Assembly: GCA_015494845.1 (NCBI GenBank)
Contig: WGAL01000222.1
Span: 1-7,155, forward strand
Length of the DNA: 7,155 nucleotides
DNA from: Melioribacteraceae bacterium
Lineage (GTDB): Bacteria > Bacteroidota > Ignavibacteria > Ignavibacteriales > Melioribacteraceae
Direction of reading: 5' to 3'
Position 1 is the stretch's first letter, and each line of letters begins with the position of its first letter. The notes below the pieces were generated by a model. It was not told the DNA's origin. It ran no database searches and saw only the letters and a program-made list of their open reading frames with translations. Below, in pieces: positions 1 to 7,000 of the stretch. A program made the translations under genes and the position numbers.

Positions 1-146
1 ACGTTTTTACGCAAAGGGATCACATAAAAAAACAAAAATGCAAGCGGCTTGGCAATAAATTTAATTCCCTTAAATCCGATAAAATGAACAATCTTTTCGA
101 AAAAGCGATAAAAGAAAAACTCTATTTTATTTTTATCGATTTTCAA
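1..146 (-). CDS. N-terminal fragment of a probable LpxL/HtrB-like lysophospholipid acyltransferase
   Basis: The frame is open from a TTG codon at 144-146 to the window edge, giving 48 complete codons. The peptide starts MKIDKNKIEFFFYRFFEKIV and ends in a hydrophobic stretch followed by VIPLRKN. An aromatic/basic start, one hydrophobic N-terminal segment and then a basic 'RKN(V)' is the usual opening of LpxL/HtrB-type lipid acyltransferases, inner-membrane enzymes that add a secondary acyl chain to lipid A or a related lipid. The catalytic HX4D motif would lie outside the window, so the family call rests on the N-terminus only. The TTG start is favoured because an in-frame stop (TAG, 153-155) lies three codons upstream, no ATG occurs in the fragment, and a GAGAGGA ribosome site sits 10 nt before it. 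The start overlaps the TGA of the upstream GWxTD gene by 4 nt (TTGA), indicating translational coupling in one operon. I am confident it is coding and moderately confident of the family. Confidence 0.62.
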   Translation of the reverse strand, partial: MKIDKNKIEFFFYRFFEKIVHFIGFKGIKFIAKPLAFLFFYVIPLRKN

Positions 147-1480
147 AACGCTCTAATCCTCTCGCGCCAATTGGAGTCGTAAAGTTCGCCGCGTTTTGTG
201 GAATGCAGCAAAACATAATCGCCAATGCCGGTTAAATCGCCAAAGACAAATACCACGCCGCCTTCAATCGAATTGTAATACCAAATCTCGTAAGGTTTCG
301 TATCGACGGTGTAAGGATAGCGGTCGATTTCATCCGGCTCGCCATAAAGCAAATAAACGCGTCCTCTGTCGGTTAGGTAGCCGGCTTTCGTCTTAGTACG
401 GAAGCGTTTATTCACATATTTCAGTCTCTTGAAATATTCCTCCATATATTCGTTGCGAGAAGTTTCCGGCGAACGGTCGCGGCGTTTCATAAAATCGCTT
501 AAAAATCTCTGCTTTTGCTCGACCGTTTTCAATCCCTCGTATCTTTTCTTTTCTTGTCGCGAAGCCAAATATTGCATTTCGCGAAACAATTTATTGCATT
601 CTTCGTCGCTCATTCCGCCGAGTTTTGCATCGGCGAGCGGCGCAAAATTTACGCCGTTTTCTTTTTTTACTTCAGGATTAACATAAAAAAACTTTTTGAT
701 TGATGAATAAGCGTACTTCCCCTTCACGTCGGCGACGGAAATTTTTAACAAATAAGAATCGGAGGGAAAATCCTTCATCGCCGTTTGTCCCACTTTCACA
801 ATATCGTTTTCGCTCCTCGGAATTTTCCTTTTGGAATGAAACAGCGGCTTGGCGTCACCTGAAAAAAGTTCGGTAATTAAAACAAGCGAATCGGAAACGG
901 AATTTCTTATTCCGTAAATTTCGTAATAGTAATAAACGGTCGGTTTCAAATAAGTAAAAATCCCCTCAGGATTGGGAATTACTTCGTAAGTGTTTTTATA
1001 AAAGGGCGAATTTTTATTATTCGATTTCTTTATTCTGTAAGCGAGTTCAATATCGCTAATCGTAATTTTATCGCGCGGAAAAGGTTTTGCAATTAGTTCG
1101 TCTTTTATTTCGGTTTTTCTTAACGAGTCGTATTTGTCGATTACTTTCAACAAAATTAAATATTCGCCTTTCGGAACAGCCAACTTAAACTCACCAACGG
1201 CTGAAGTTGAAACGGCGCTGGAATCGTAAACATCATTAACAGAGTAATTTTTAACAATCTCACTATTGGAATTTTTGTCTTTTAAATCGAGAGAAATGAA
1301 TAATCCGACTTGCCTATTTTCATTTACGGTTAATGTTTTTTTATCGTATTGGTAATAAAATTCGCAAAGAACCGTCGAATCCGACATACGAAAACGCGCG
1401 TAATCGAATTCAAATTTGATATCTTGCGGGAAAAGAATTTGCGAAAATAAAACCGAAAGGATAAAAACAATTTTTTTCAC
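143..1480 (-). CDS. GWxTD domain-containing exported protein (second of a tandem pair)
   Basis: This 445-residue protein has an N-terminal signal peptide (MKK, then a hydrophobic stretch to about residue 18; likely cleavage near FPQ-D), so it should act in the periplasm or at the outer membrane. No lipobox Cys is seen. Residues about 141-190 hold the family pattern 'SDIELA ... FYKN..EV.PNP ... YYYYE.YG'. Residues 330-353 hold 'F(M)KRRD...NEY...Y', and the GWxTD region begins at 367 with GYLTDRGRVYLLYGEPDEI and ends in STKRGE..D.NW. The signature Trp is replaced by Tyr (GYLTD). The GWxTD family is common in Ignavibacteria, Bacteroidota and Acidobacteria, and its function is not established. 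The start is GTG (1478-1480), chosen because it gives MKK plus a signal peptide. It lies 4 nt after the stop of the paralogue at 1485-2846, with only a distant AAGG upstream, which suggests coupled translation. The stop overlaps the next gene by 4 nt. Confidence 0.88.
   Translation of the reverse strand: MKKIVFILSVLFSQILFPQDIKFEFDYARFRMSDSTVLCEFYYQYDKKTLTVNENRQVGLFISLDLKDKNSNSEIVKNYSVNDVYDSSAVSTSAVGEFKLAVPKGEYLILLKVIDKYDSLRKTEIKDELIAKPFPRDKITISDIELAYRIKKSNNKNSPFYKNTYEVIPNPEGIFTYLKPTVYYYYEIYGIRNSVSDSLVLITELFSGDAKPLFHSKRKIPRSENDIVKVGQTAMKDFPSDSYLLKISVADVKGKYAYSSIKKFFYVNPEVKKENGVNFAPLADAKLGGMSDEECNKLFREMQYLASRQEKKRYEGLKTVEQKQRFLSDFMKRRDRSPETSRNEYMEEYFKRLKYVNKRFRTKTKAGYLTDRGRVYLLYGEPDEIDRYPYTVDTKPYEIWYYNSIEGGVVFVFGDLTGIGDYVLLHSTKRGELYDSNWRERIRAF
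157..163 (-). promoter_or_regulatory. Ribosome binding site for the TTG-started gene
   Basis: On the minus strand this reads GAGAGGA, 10 nt before the TTG at 144-146. It lies inside the last codons of the upstream GWxTD gene. It helps decide the start of the left-edge gene, because no ATG start is available there and an in-frame stop closes the frame just upstream. Confidence 0.5.
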
Positions 1481-1484
1481 GAGA

Positions 1485-2846
1485 TTATCTAACCTTAATT
1501 CTTCTCATCCAATTCGGGTCGTGCCTTTCTCCCCTTTTTGTCGAGTGCAACATTTCGTAATTTCCCAAACCGTTTACGTCGGCAAAAATAAAATAAACGC
1601 CGCCTTCAATGTTATAATATTCCCAAACCATATACGGCTTGTTGTAATAGTCGTTTTGCTTCCGCTCAATTTTATCAGGTTTGCCGTATTTCAAGTAAAT
1701 TCTTCCTCTGTCGGTATCTACGCCTTTTTTGCGGTATTCCTTAAACCTTTTATTTGCAAATTCGGCTCTGTCCAAATATTCTTTCAAATATTCATTTTCT
1801 TTGGTTTTCAAATCCGGGTCGCGTTTACGCCAAAACGAATACAGATATTCTTGTTTCTGTCTTGTATCTTTAAGTTTGTAATACATATCAATTTCTTGCT
1901 CCGTGGCAATGTATTTCGAAATATTAAACAAATCGTCGCATTGAGGCCCGCTTAAAATGGCAAAACGACTTGCAAGAAAATCTTCGTTTACCTTTGCATC
2001 GACAATTTGGTAATTCGAGTCGGCGACTATACTACTCACGTAGTAAAAATCTTTTGTTTTGCGGTCAAATACTTTGCCGTTTTCGTCGCGCAACGTTAAA
2101 CTTAAATCGTATTTCCCTGATGCCGCCTTTTTCATTGCAATTGCCCCTACTTTCACAAGCGCGTTCGCTTTTCCGTGAACCGGCAAAGTTTTACGGTAGG
2201 TTTCCCTTGCCAATGAATTTTTCAATTGCACGTCGAGTTTTAATTCCTTTCCGAGCGCGTTGTAAACTTCGGAATAGTAATAAATAACCGGCATTGTTTC
2301 GTAATAAGTCAATCTCGGATTGGGATAAACTTCCATATTGTTTTTGTAGAAAACGGAGACTTTATTTTTGCTATCCGTTAAAATTTTTGACGCCAACTCA
2401 ACGTCGCTCAAACAAATTTTCCCTTCAAAACTTCCGACAACCAAATCGCGGTAATACGGTTGCATTTTTGTCGAATCGTGATAATCCGAAAGAAAAATCT
2501 GTAATAAATAATTGCCAGGTTTTAGAGGAATATCGAATTTACCGAGGAACATATGAACCGCGTTTGTATCTATTATGTTGTACCTGATGACGTACGGCTT
2601 GAAAAATGCAATAGAACTATCAACCTTATTCGAGACCAAAACATCAAGGCGAGGATAAACGAATATTCCGTCGTTTGAGTAAATTTTGGAAAAACCGCTG
2701 TCGGCAATAGAGTAGTAAAATTCCATATCGACATAAATAGAATCGCCGCGAAATTGCGCTATATCGTATTCAAAATTAAAAAACGTTTTGTTCTGAGAAA
2801 ATACAACGGAATAAACCAACAATAAAATGAATGCTATCTTCTTCAT
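1485..2846 (-). CDS. GWxTD domain-containing exported protein (first of a tandem pair)
   Basis: This 453-residue protein starts MKKIAFILLLVYSVVFSQ, a clear signal peptide ending near residue 18, so it is exported. It aligns along its length with the product of 143-1480: 'LSDVELA' at about 146-152, 'FYKNNMEVYPNP' at 166-177, 'YYYSEVY' at about 189-195, 'FWRKRDPDLKT' from 338, and the GWxTD region from 375, written GVDTDRGRIYLKYGKPDKI. Both proteins have exactly 79 residues from the signature Gly to the C-terminus, which supports duplication. Here the signature Trp is Val, although the following TDRGRIYL.YG.PD core is intact. The molecular function of GWxTD proteins is unknown; the neighbours suggest a cell-envelope role. 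The ATG start has a good ribosome site (AAGGTG, 2852-2857). The gene begins 19 nt after the U-tract of an intrinsic terminator, so its expression probably depends on read-through or on a promoter inside the preceding gene. Confidence 0.9.
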   Translation of the reverse strand: MKKIAFILLLVYSVVFSQNKTFFNFEYDIAQFRGDSIYVDMEFYYSIADSGFSKIYSNDGIFVYPRLDVLVSNKVDSSIAFFKPYVIRYNIIDTNAVHMFLGKFDIPLKPGNYLLQIFLSDYHDSTKMQPYYRDLVVGSFEGKICLSDVELASKILTDSKNKVSVFYKNNMEVYPNPRLTYYETMPVIYYYSEVYNALGKELKLDVQLKNSLARETYRKTLPVHGKANALVKVGAIAMKKAASGKYDLSLTLRDENGKVFDRKTKDFYYVSSIVADSNYQIVDAKVNEDFLASRFAILSGPQCDDLFNISKYIATEQEIDMYYKLKDTRQKQEYLYSFWRKRDPDLKTKENEYLKEYLDRAEFANKRFKEYRKKGVDTDRGRIYLKYGKPDKIERKQNDYYNKPYMVWEYYNIEGGVYFIFADVNGLGNYEMLHSTKRGERHDPNWMRRIKVR

Positions 2847-2851
2847 TTTTT

Positions 2852-2857
2852 CACCTT
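2852..2857 (-). promoter_or_regulatory. Ribosome binding site of the first GWxTD gene
   Basis: AAGGTG on the minus strand, 5 nt before the ATG at 2844-2846. It lies only 8 nt beyond the end of the terminator U-tract, so terminator folding and ribosome loading are closely juxtaposed. Confidence 0.6.
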
Positions 2858-2865
2858 GATTAAAT

Positions 2866-2897
2866 AAAAAAAGGCGTCATAAATTTATGACGCCTTT
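2866..2897 (-). terminator. Intrinsic terminator downstream of the PorV-like gene
   Basis: Positions 2870-2897 form a perfect 28-nt palindrome (each arm AAAGGCGTCATAAA or its complement). It gives a stem of about 12 bp with a GGCGTCAT core and an A/U loop. On the minus strand the stem runs into seven consecutive U (2872-2866), then A and UUU. On the plus strand only three U follow, so the terminator works for minus-strand transcription. It sits 18 nt after the TAA of the PorV-like gene. The unusual point is that the next gene on the same strand starts just 19 nt beyond it. Confidence 0.88.
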
Positions 2898-2915
2898 ACA
2901 GAAAAAACAACAATT

Positions 2916-3941
2916 TTATTTAATTCCGAGTGTAATAGTAAATATGTTGTTTGCGCTAAGTGCATCTGCGGTAACATCGCGGTATGCGTAATCGAACATA
3001 ATTTCTACGCCGTCCAACATTTCCCAGCGAATTCCAGCACCAGCACTGAACGAATTAAACAAGTAATCGTCTCCGTTGCCGGTATAGTAGTTATAACCTC
3101 CACGGACGAAGAACATATCCATGAACGAAAATTCTGCGCCTACACGAATTTGGTCATCCATGTTATTGTTATTTCTGAATGTAGCGCCAAGACCAAGTTT
3201 ACTCTTTTCATTAAAGAAGAAACGGTAAGCCGCGCTTAATTCAAAATAACTCGGAATTTGGAACGGTTCGGTATCGGCTTCGTAAACGCCGTTACCGCCG
3301 CCTAATCTACTTCCAACAACAGGAGTTTTGATTTTCAAATCTTCGCCGCTATATTCCATATTGTCACCAATGTTGGCAACAGAAACTCCAAGCGAAAGAT
3401 TTTTGTTAAAGTGATATTGTACACCGAAATCAATTGCCCAACCACTTGCATAAGTATTCATAATACCTTCGTAAATTACCTTGAAATTTACGCCGGCAAT
3501 TACGCGGTCGGTTAATGCTTTTGAATATGTTAATCCGGCTGTAATGTAAGATGGACTATATGTTTGTCCGGTTCCATCCGGATTATCAACAGTAGTTACC
3601 GGAATATCACCGAAGTTTATCGATTTGTAAGTCAAACCAATACTTCCGAAATCGCCAAGCGTAGTTCCGACAGCAAGATAAGAAATGCTGATATCGGCAA
3701 TGTAACTTGTATAATCAAACATTGCCTGAGTACCAACCATTGAACCCAAACCAGCAGGATTGTAATAAATCGCCTCAACGCCGGAAACATCCGCAAGAAA
3801 CGCACCCGAAGTTGCAATTGAACGAGCGCCAACCGGAATTAATAATTGGTCAGCCCCGTTCGTACCTCTACGGGCAGCATCACCGGCAAACGAAACAACC
3901 GAGACACCTACAACAAACAGTAAAATAAGTATTTTTCTCAT
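2916..3941 (-). CDS. PorV/PorQ-family outer-membrane beta-barrel protein
   Basis: This 341-residue protein has a signal peptide (MRKILILLFVVGVSVVSFA, cleavage before GDA), then a conserved N-terminal region 'GADQLLIPVGARSIATSGAF' and the motif YYNPAGL at 59-65. The NPAG element is shared by the PorV/PorQ family and FadL-like barrels. The remainder alternates polar and aromatic beta-strands (for example GSIGLTYKSINFG, AGLTYSKAL, ELSAAYRF, VRGGYNYYTG) down to a final strand 'FTITLGIK', as expected for an outer-membrane barrel. PorV in the model T9SS shuttles cargo by binding the C-terminal sorting domain. Many Ignavibacteria carry several PorV-like paralogues of undefined role, so I do not assign the symbol porV. 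The preceding gene on the same strand encodes a T9SS-type cargo, which supports a secretion-related role. The ATG start is backed by a GGAG ribosome site. The last residue is Lys, not the usual aromatic. Confidence 0.88.
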   Translation of the reverse strand: MRKILILLFVVGVSVVSFAGDAARRGTNGADQLLIPVGARSIATSGAFLADVSGVEAIYYNPAGLGSMVGTQAMFDYTSYIADISISYLAVGTTLGDFGSIGLTYKSINFGDIPVTTVDNPDGTGQTYSPSYITAGLTYSKALTDRVIAGVNFKVIYEGIMNTYASGWAIDFGVQYHFNKNLSLGVSVANIGDNMEYSGEDLKIKTPVVGSRLGGGNGVYEADTEPFQIPSYFELSAAYRFFFNEKSKLGLGATFRNNNNMDDQIRVGAEFSFMDMFFVRGGYNYYTGNGDDYLFNSFSAGAGIRWEMLDGVEIMFDYAYRDVTADALSANNIFTITLGIK

Positions 3942-3949
3942 TTTTATTT

Positions 3950-3953
3950 CTCC
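3950..3953 (-). promoter_or_regulatory. Ribosome binding site of the PorV-like gene
   Basis: GGAG on the minus strand, with an 8-nt A-rich spacer before the ATG at 3939-3941. Standard spacing; supports the annotated start. Confidence 0.6.
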
Positions 3954-3973
3954 AAATATTTTTTCAGATCAAC

Positions 3974-4012
3974 AAAGTTCCGCAGAGCGTCACACGCTCC
4001 GCGGATAACTTT
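3974..4012 (-). other. Strong intergenic RNA hairpin between the T9SS cargo gene and the PorV-like gene
   Basis: The core stem pairs 3980-3990 with 3994-4004: 11 bp around a 3-nt loop. A two-base bulge (4005-4006) then leads to six more pairs (3974-3979 with 4007-4012). In the minus-strand RNA all 11 core positions pair, one as G-U; on the plus strand that position is an A-C mismatch, so the structure fits minus-strand transcripts. It begins 2 nt after the TAA of the cargo gene. The sequence after the core stem is AACUUUGUUGAU, without a good U-run, so it is a weak intrinsic terminator at best. Partial termination, or 3'-end protection that sets the cargo-to-barrel expression ratio, is equally possible. 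Confidence 0.65.
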
Positions 4013-4014
4013 AA

Positions 4015-7000
4015 TTAGTATCTTTGAATTTGTTTTTGAGGCATAATTATAGCAAATTTAAGAACTTTGTCGCCGTATTTCGGACTGTGAACAACCGCTA
4101 TATACATACCTGAGGCCGCTCGCAATCCGTCGTAGTTCTTAAGATCCCAATCCAAGAACGGATTATTATCATTTTTACTTATTTCACGAATTTTAACGCC
4201 ACTTAATGTATAAATAGAAATCGTTACTTCTTTCGGTAAATTCGTGAATGTTATGTGAGGCGAATCCGAACTGTAAGAAGAACCGTACTTATAACTATCA
4301 ACAGAATTATAAGCAAACAACGGATTCGGGTAAACATTAACTTTATCAAATTCGGATTGCGCTTCATTGTCATCCAAATCTACTTTGGGTACAAATGTGT
4401 ATTTATCTTTTTCCGTTAGAAAATATTTTGGAGTAATAACCAAGGTACCACTTGGGCTAAAAGCACCGACAGTGTCCTTTCTTTCCAAACCTACCAAATA
4501 CATTGCATTAAAGTACGGCGATTTTGCAATTGTTTTCATGGAGTCCGTTGCGCCAGATGCGTTAAGGGTATATCCTCCACTAAAATTAGCTTTATTGTTT
4601 TCGCCGGTATAAACAAGATTGCTTCCGGTAGGATCATAAGGACTATCGAAAATAATAATATATTCCTTAGTTAATGAAAGGTTATTACTTGGATCGTAAA
4701 CACGAGGGGGAGATACAGAATCTTGTCTTGCATCCTCGGTATATCCCACTGCAAGTTGGTACTTTTCACCTAATCTATCATCTACCACCCAAGCTTGGAA
4801 CGGCACATCAACAAACCCATATCCAGGATCATAACCTTCTGCATACTTGAATTTACGCATTTTATAAATGTACCTATATCCTTTACTTGTAACGCCAAAA
4901 CGCAGTTCTACTCTTCGCATTCTATTAGCGTCGATAGCTGTGGAATTGTTTTGACTAAGAACCAATAATTTTACATTGTTGGTATCAAGGTCATCTCCAA
5001 GATAGTATGCTCCTGTTGTGTCCGCTTTATAAGGTAAAGCCCAATCTAATGAACTACTCTTGGGTTGTGTAGGAGTTACCCATGGAACATCAAGCGTAAA
5101 ACCATCAACCATTGCCGTTAATTTGGCTTCATTATTATAGTTTTTAAGAGAATCTCTTAATAAGGTATCAGTATCTTTATCCTTAATATAGTAAAATAAA
5201 CTGTAAACCGTACTTAAACTATCAAGAAAGAAGCCAACTTCGTAATTGTGTTTTTTAGTTGCAGATTTATCATAAATAGAATAGGTAACATTAGCTTCAC
5301 AACCGCCGGCAACGTGCTCGGTATTAACATTTTCACGGAATGGAGAATATGTATCCTTACCTGGCACAATGCCTGCAATACTCGATGAATCATGAATAAT
5401 CACAGGAATATTTGAAACCATGCCAACAGTGGCCGTTGCAGGAATCAAATAATTTCCAAGAGCATCCATTCGTTGAATTTCGTCGTAGTTAAGAGCAAAG
5501 CTTGTTACTGAAATAAAATACGGCTTGCCTTTTATAATCGGACCTTTGGTAAACGGATCGGTTTCAATTCTAACCTTAATCCATCCTGTATTTGGATCTG
5601 CGTATGCCGCGGAGTCCATTTGAGTTCCTTCTTCATAGATGATATTTCTTTCCAATGTTACCGCGTCTTCGTAAATAATATTTTTTATATCATTAGCAAG
5701 ATCAAAACGAGCAATTGTTACTCTATTCTGAACGCCGCCTTCTTGCTCCGCAGTAGTGCCGTTTTCGTACATATTTACGACAAATCCTTCAAAACGCATA
5801 TCATAACCATTACCAAGCTCTCTGTATTGGACCTGTTTTGATGTATTCCAAATAAGTTCAATTACATTATCATCAGTTTTAACAATTGGTTTTACAGGTT
5901 CAGGGGGAGTAGGATAATTAAAGTTATTTTGATAAACAAATTGAGCCGCACGGTCAATTTGTTTTGTCTTTTTAACAGAAGATAAAGCGGAAGTAGCGCG
6001 GCCTACAACGTAAGCAACTACAATATCAACCGGTTTGTCTTTTTCTAATCTAAATGGACCGGTATTAGACATTTGGCGTTGGTCGGTTGGGAAAGTATTA
6101 ATCCAACCGTGCAATGCAACAGGATCGCCAGAATACATAAAACGTCCGTCTATTGTTGAACAATCTTCACCAATTACTACGCCAAAATCCCAATTACATG
6201 GATCAACAATTTCCCCTGCCTGATTGTAGCCCTGCAAATAAAATCTTGCTTGTTCTTTATTATCCGGGTCGCCTTGTGTCGGGTGACTTTGCATATAATG
6301 AACAAACGAGGTTAAGGGGAGATTTTTGGCTCCTCTAATAGTATCAATTCCCAATAAAGGACCTTTTACGTTAAATGCAATATCGTTATTATCACCTGTA
6401 AATTCCCATGGACCTTGGAAAAAGTCAATTAAGAATGCAGGCGGGTTGGAACCGAATTCATCATCGTCGCCGTCGTTATAAACATAACCGGCGTTCAAAT
6501 CACGGTCGCTGCCAACCAAGTCATCCGTGTATTGTCCCAAGTCAGGATCAGCCCAAACGCCGAAATAAACGGAATCAATTACGTCGGCAACCGTTCCTCT
6601 GTTTACAATCGAATAACGCAAGAAAATAATGTTTCCCAAATCTCCTGATGTCGCATAAGCCCAAACCGTCTGACGTATTTCAATACCTTGAGGATGAACA
6701 TCCGTAAACGCACGGTCGGCTGCTTTTAATCCGTCATTGTAAACGCACCATACTGTCTCATCTCCTAATAAATCAGGAGCGTCTTCGTCAGGGTCCCATT
6801 CTCCGTTTCCGTTTTTATCTACAGGATTATAAACGCCGTCGCCATCTCCATCATAAAAATATGCGCCTGCATCAACTGCTTCCGCCCATTTTTGCCAGGA
6901 TTCACCAAATGGAGGATCGCTACTTTTCAGAATATATAATCCAGGATTTAAATAATGTGTAGTATCGCCAGGAATAATGGCGCCAGGCACGTAATCTTCA

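Noticed and set aside
429..686. Plus-strand frames opposite the GWxTD gene at 143-1480
   Set aside because: The GWxTD frame is supported by family motifs and a signal peptide; the antisense frames have no coding character of their own.
1416..1955. 179-codon hydrophobic frame on the plus strand
   Set aside because: It lies antisense to the ends of both GWxTD genes. Its Phe/Ile-rich content is the complement of Lys/Glu-rich codons, and no family features are seen.
2870..2897. Perfect palindrome as a protein-binding operator
   Set aside because: The U-tract on the minus-strand side and its position just after a stop codon fit an intrinsic terminator better.
3632..3832. 66-codon minus-strand frame inside the PorV-like gene
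   Set aside because: It is an alternative frame of a well-supported barrel gene, with no ribosome site or recognisable protein character.
3942..4014. Bacteroidota-type promoter (TTTG and TAnnTTTG boxes) before the PorV-like gene
   Set aside because: TTTG occurs twice, but the second lacks the TAnn context and overlaps the ribosome site, so no transcription start could be placed.
6781..6852. Short DNA repeat in the Asp-rich segment
   Set aside because: The repetition is at the protein level (DGDGDG, NGNG) and does not form regular DNA repeats or an array.
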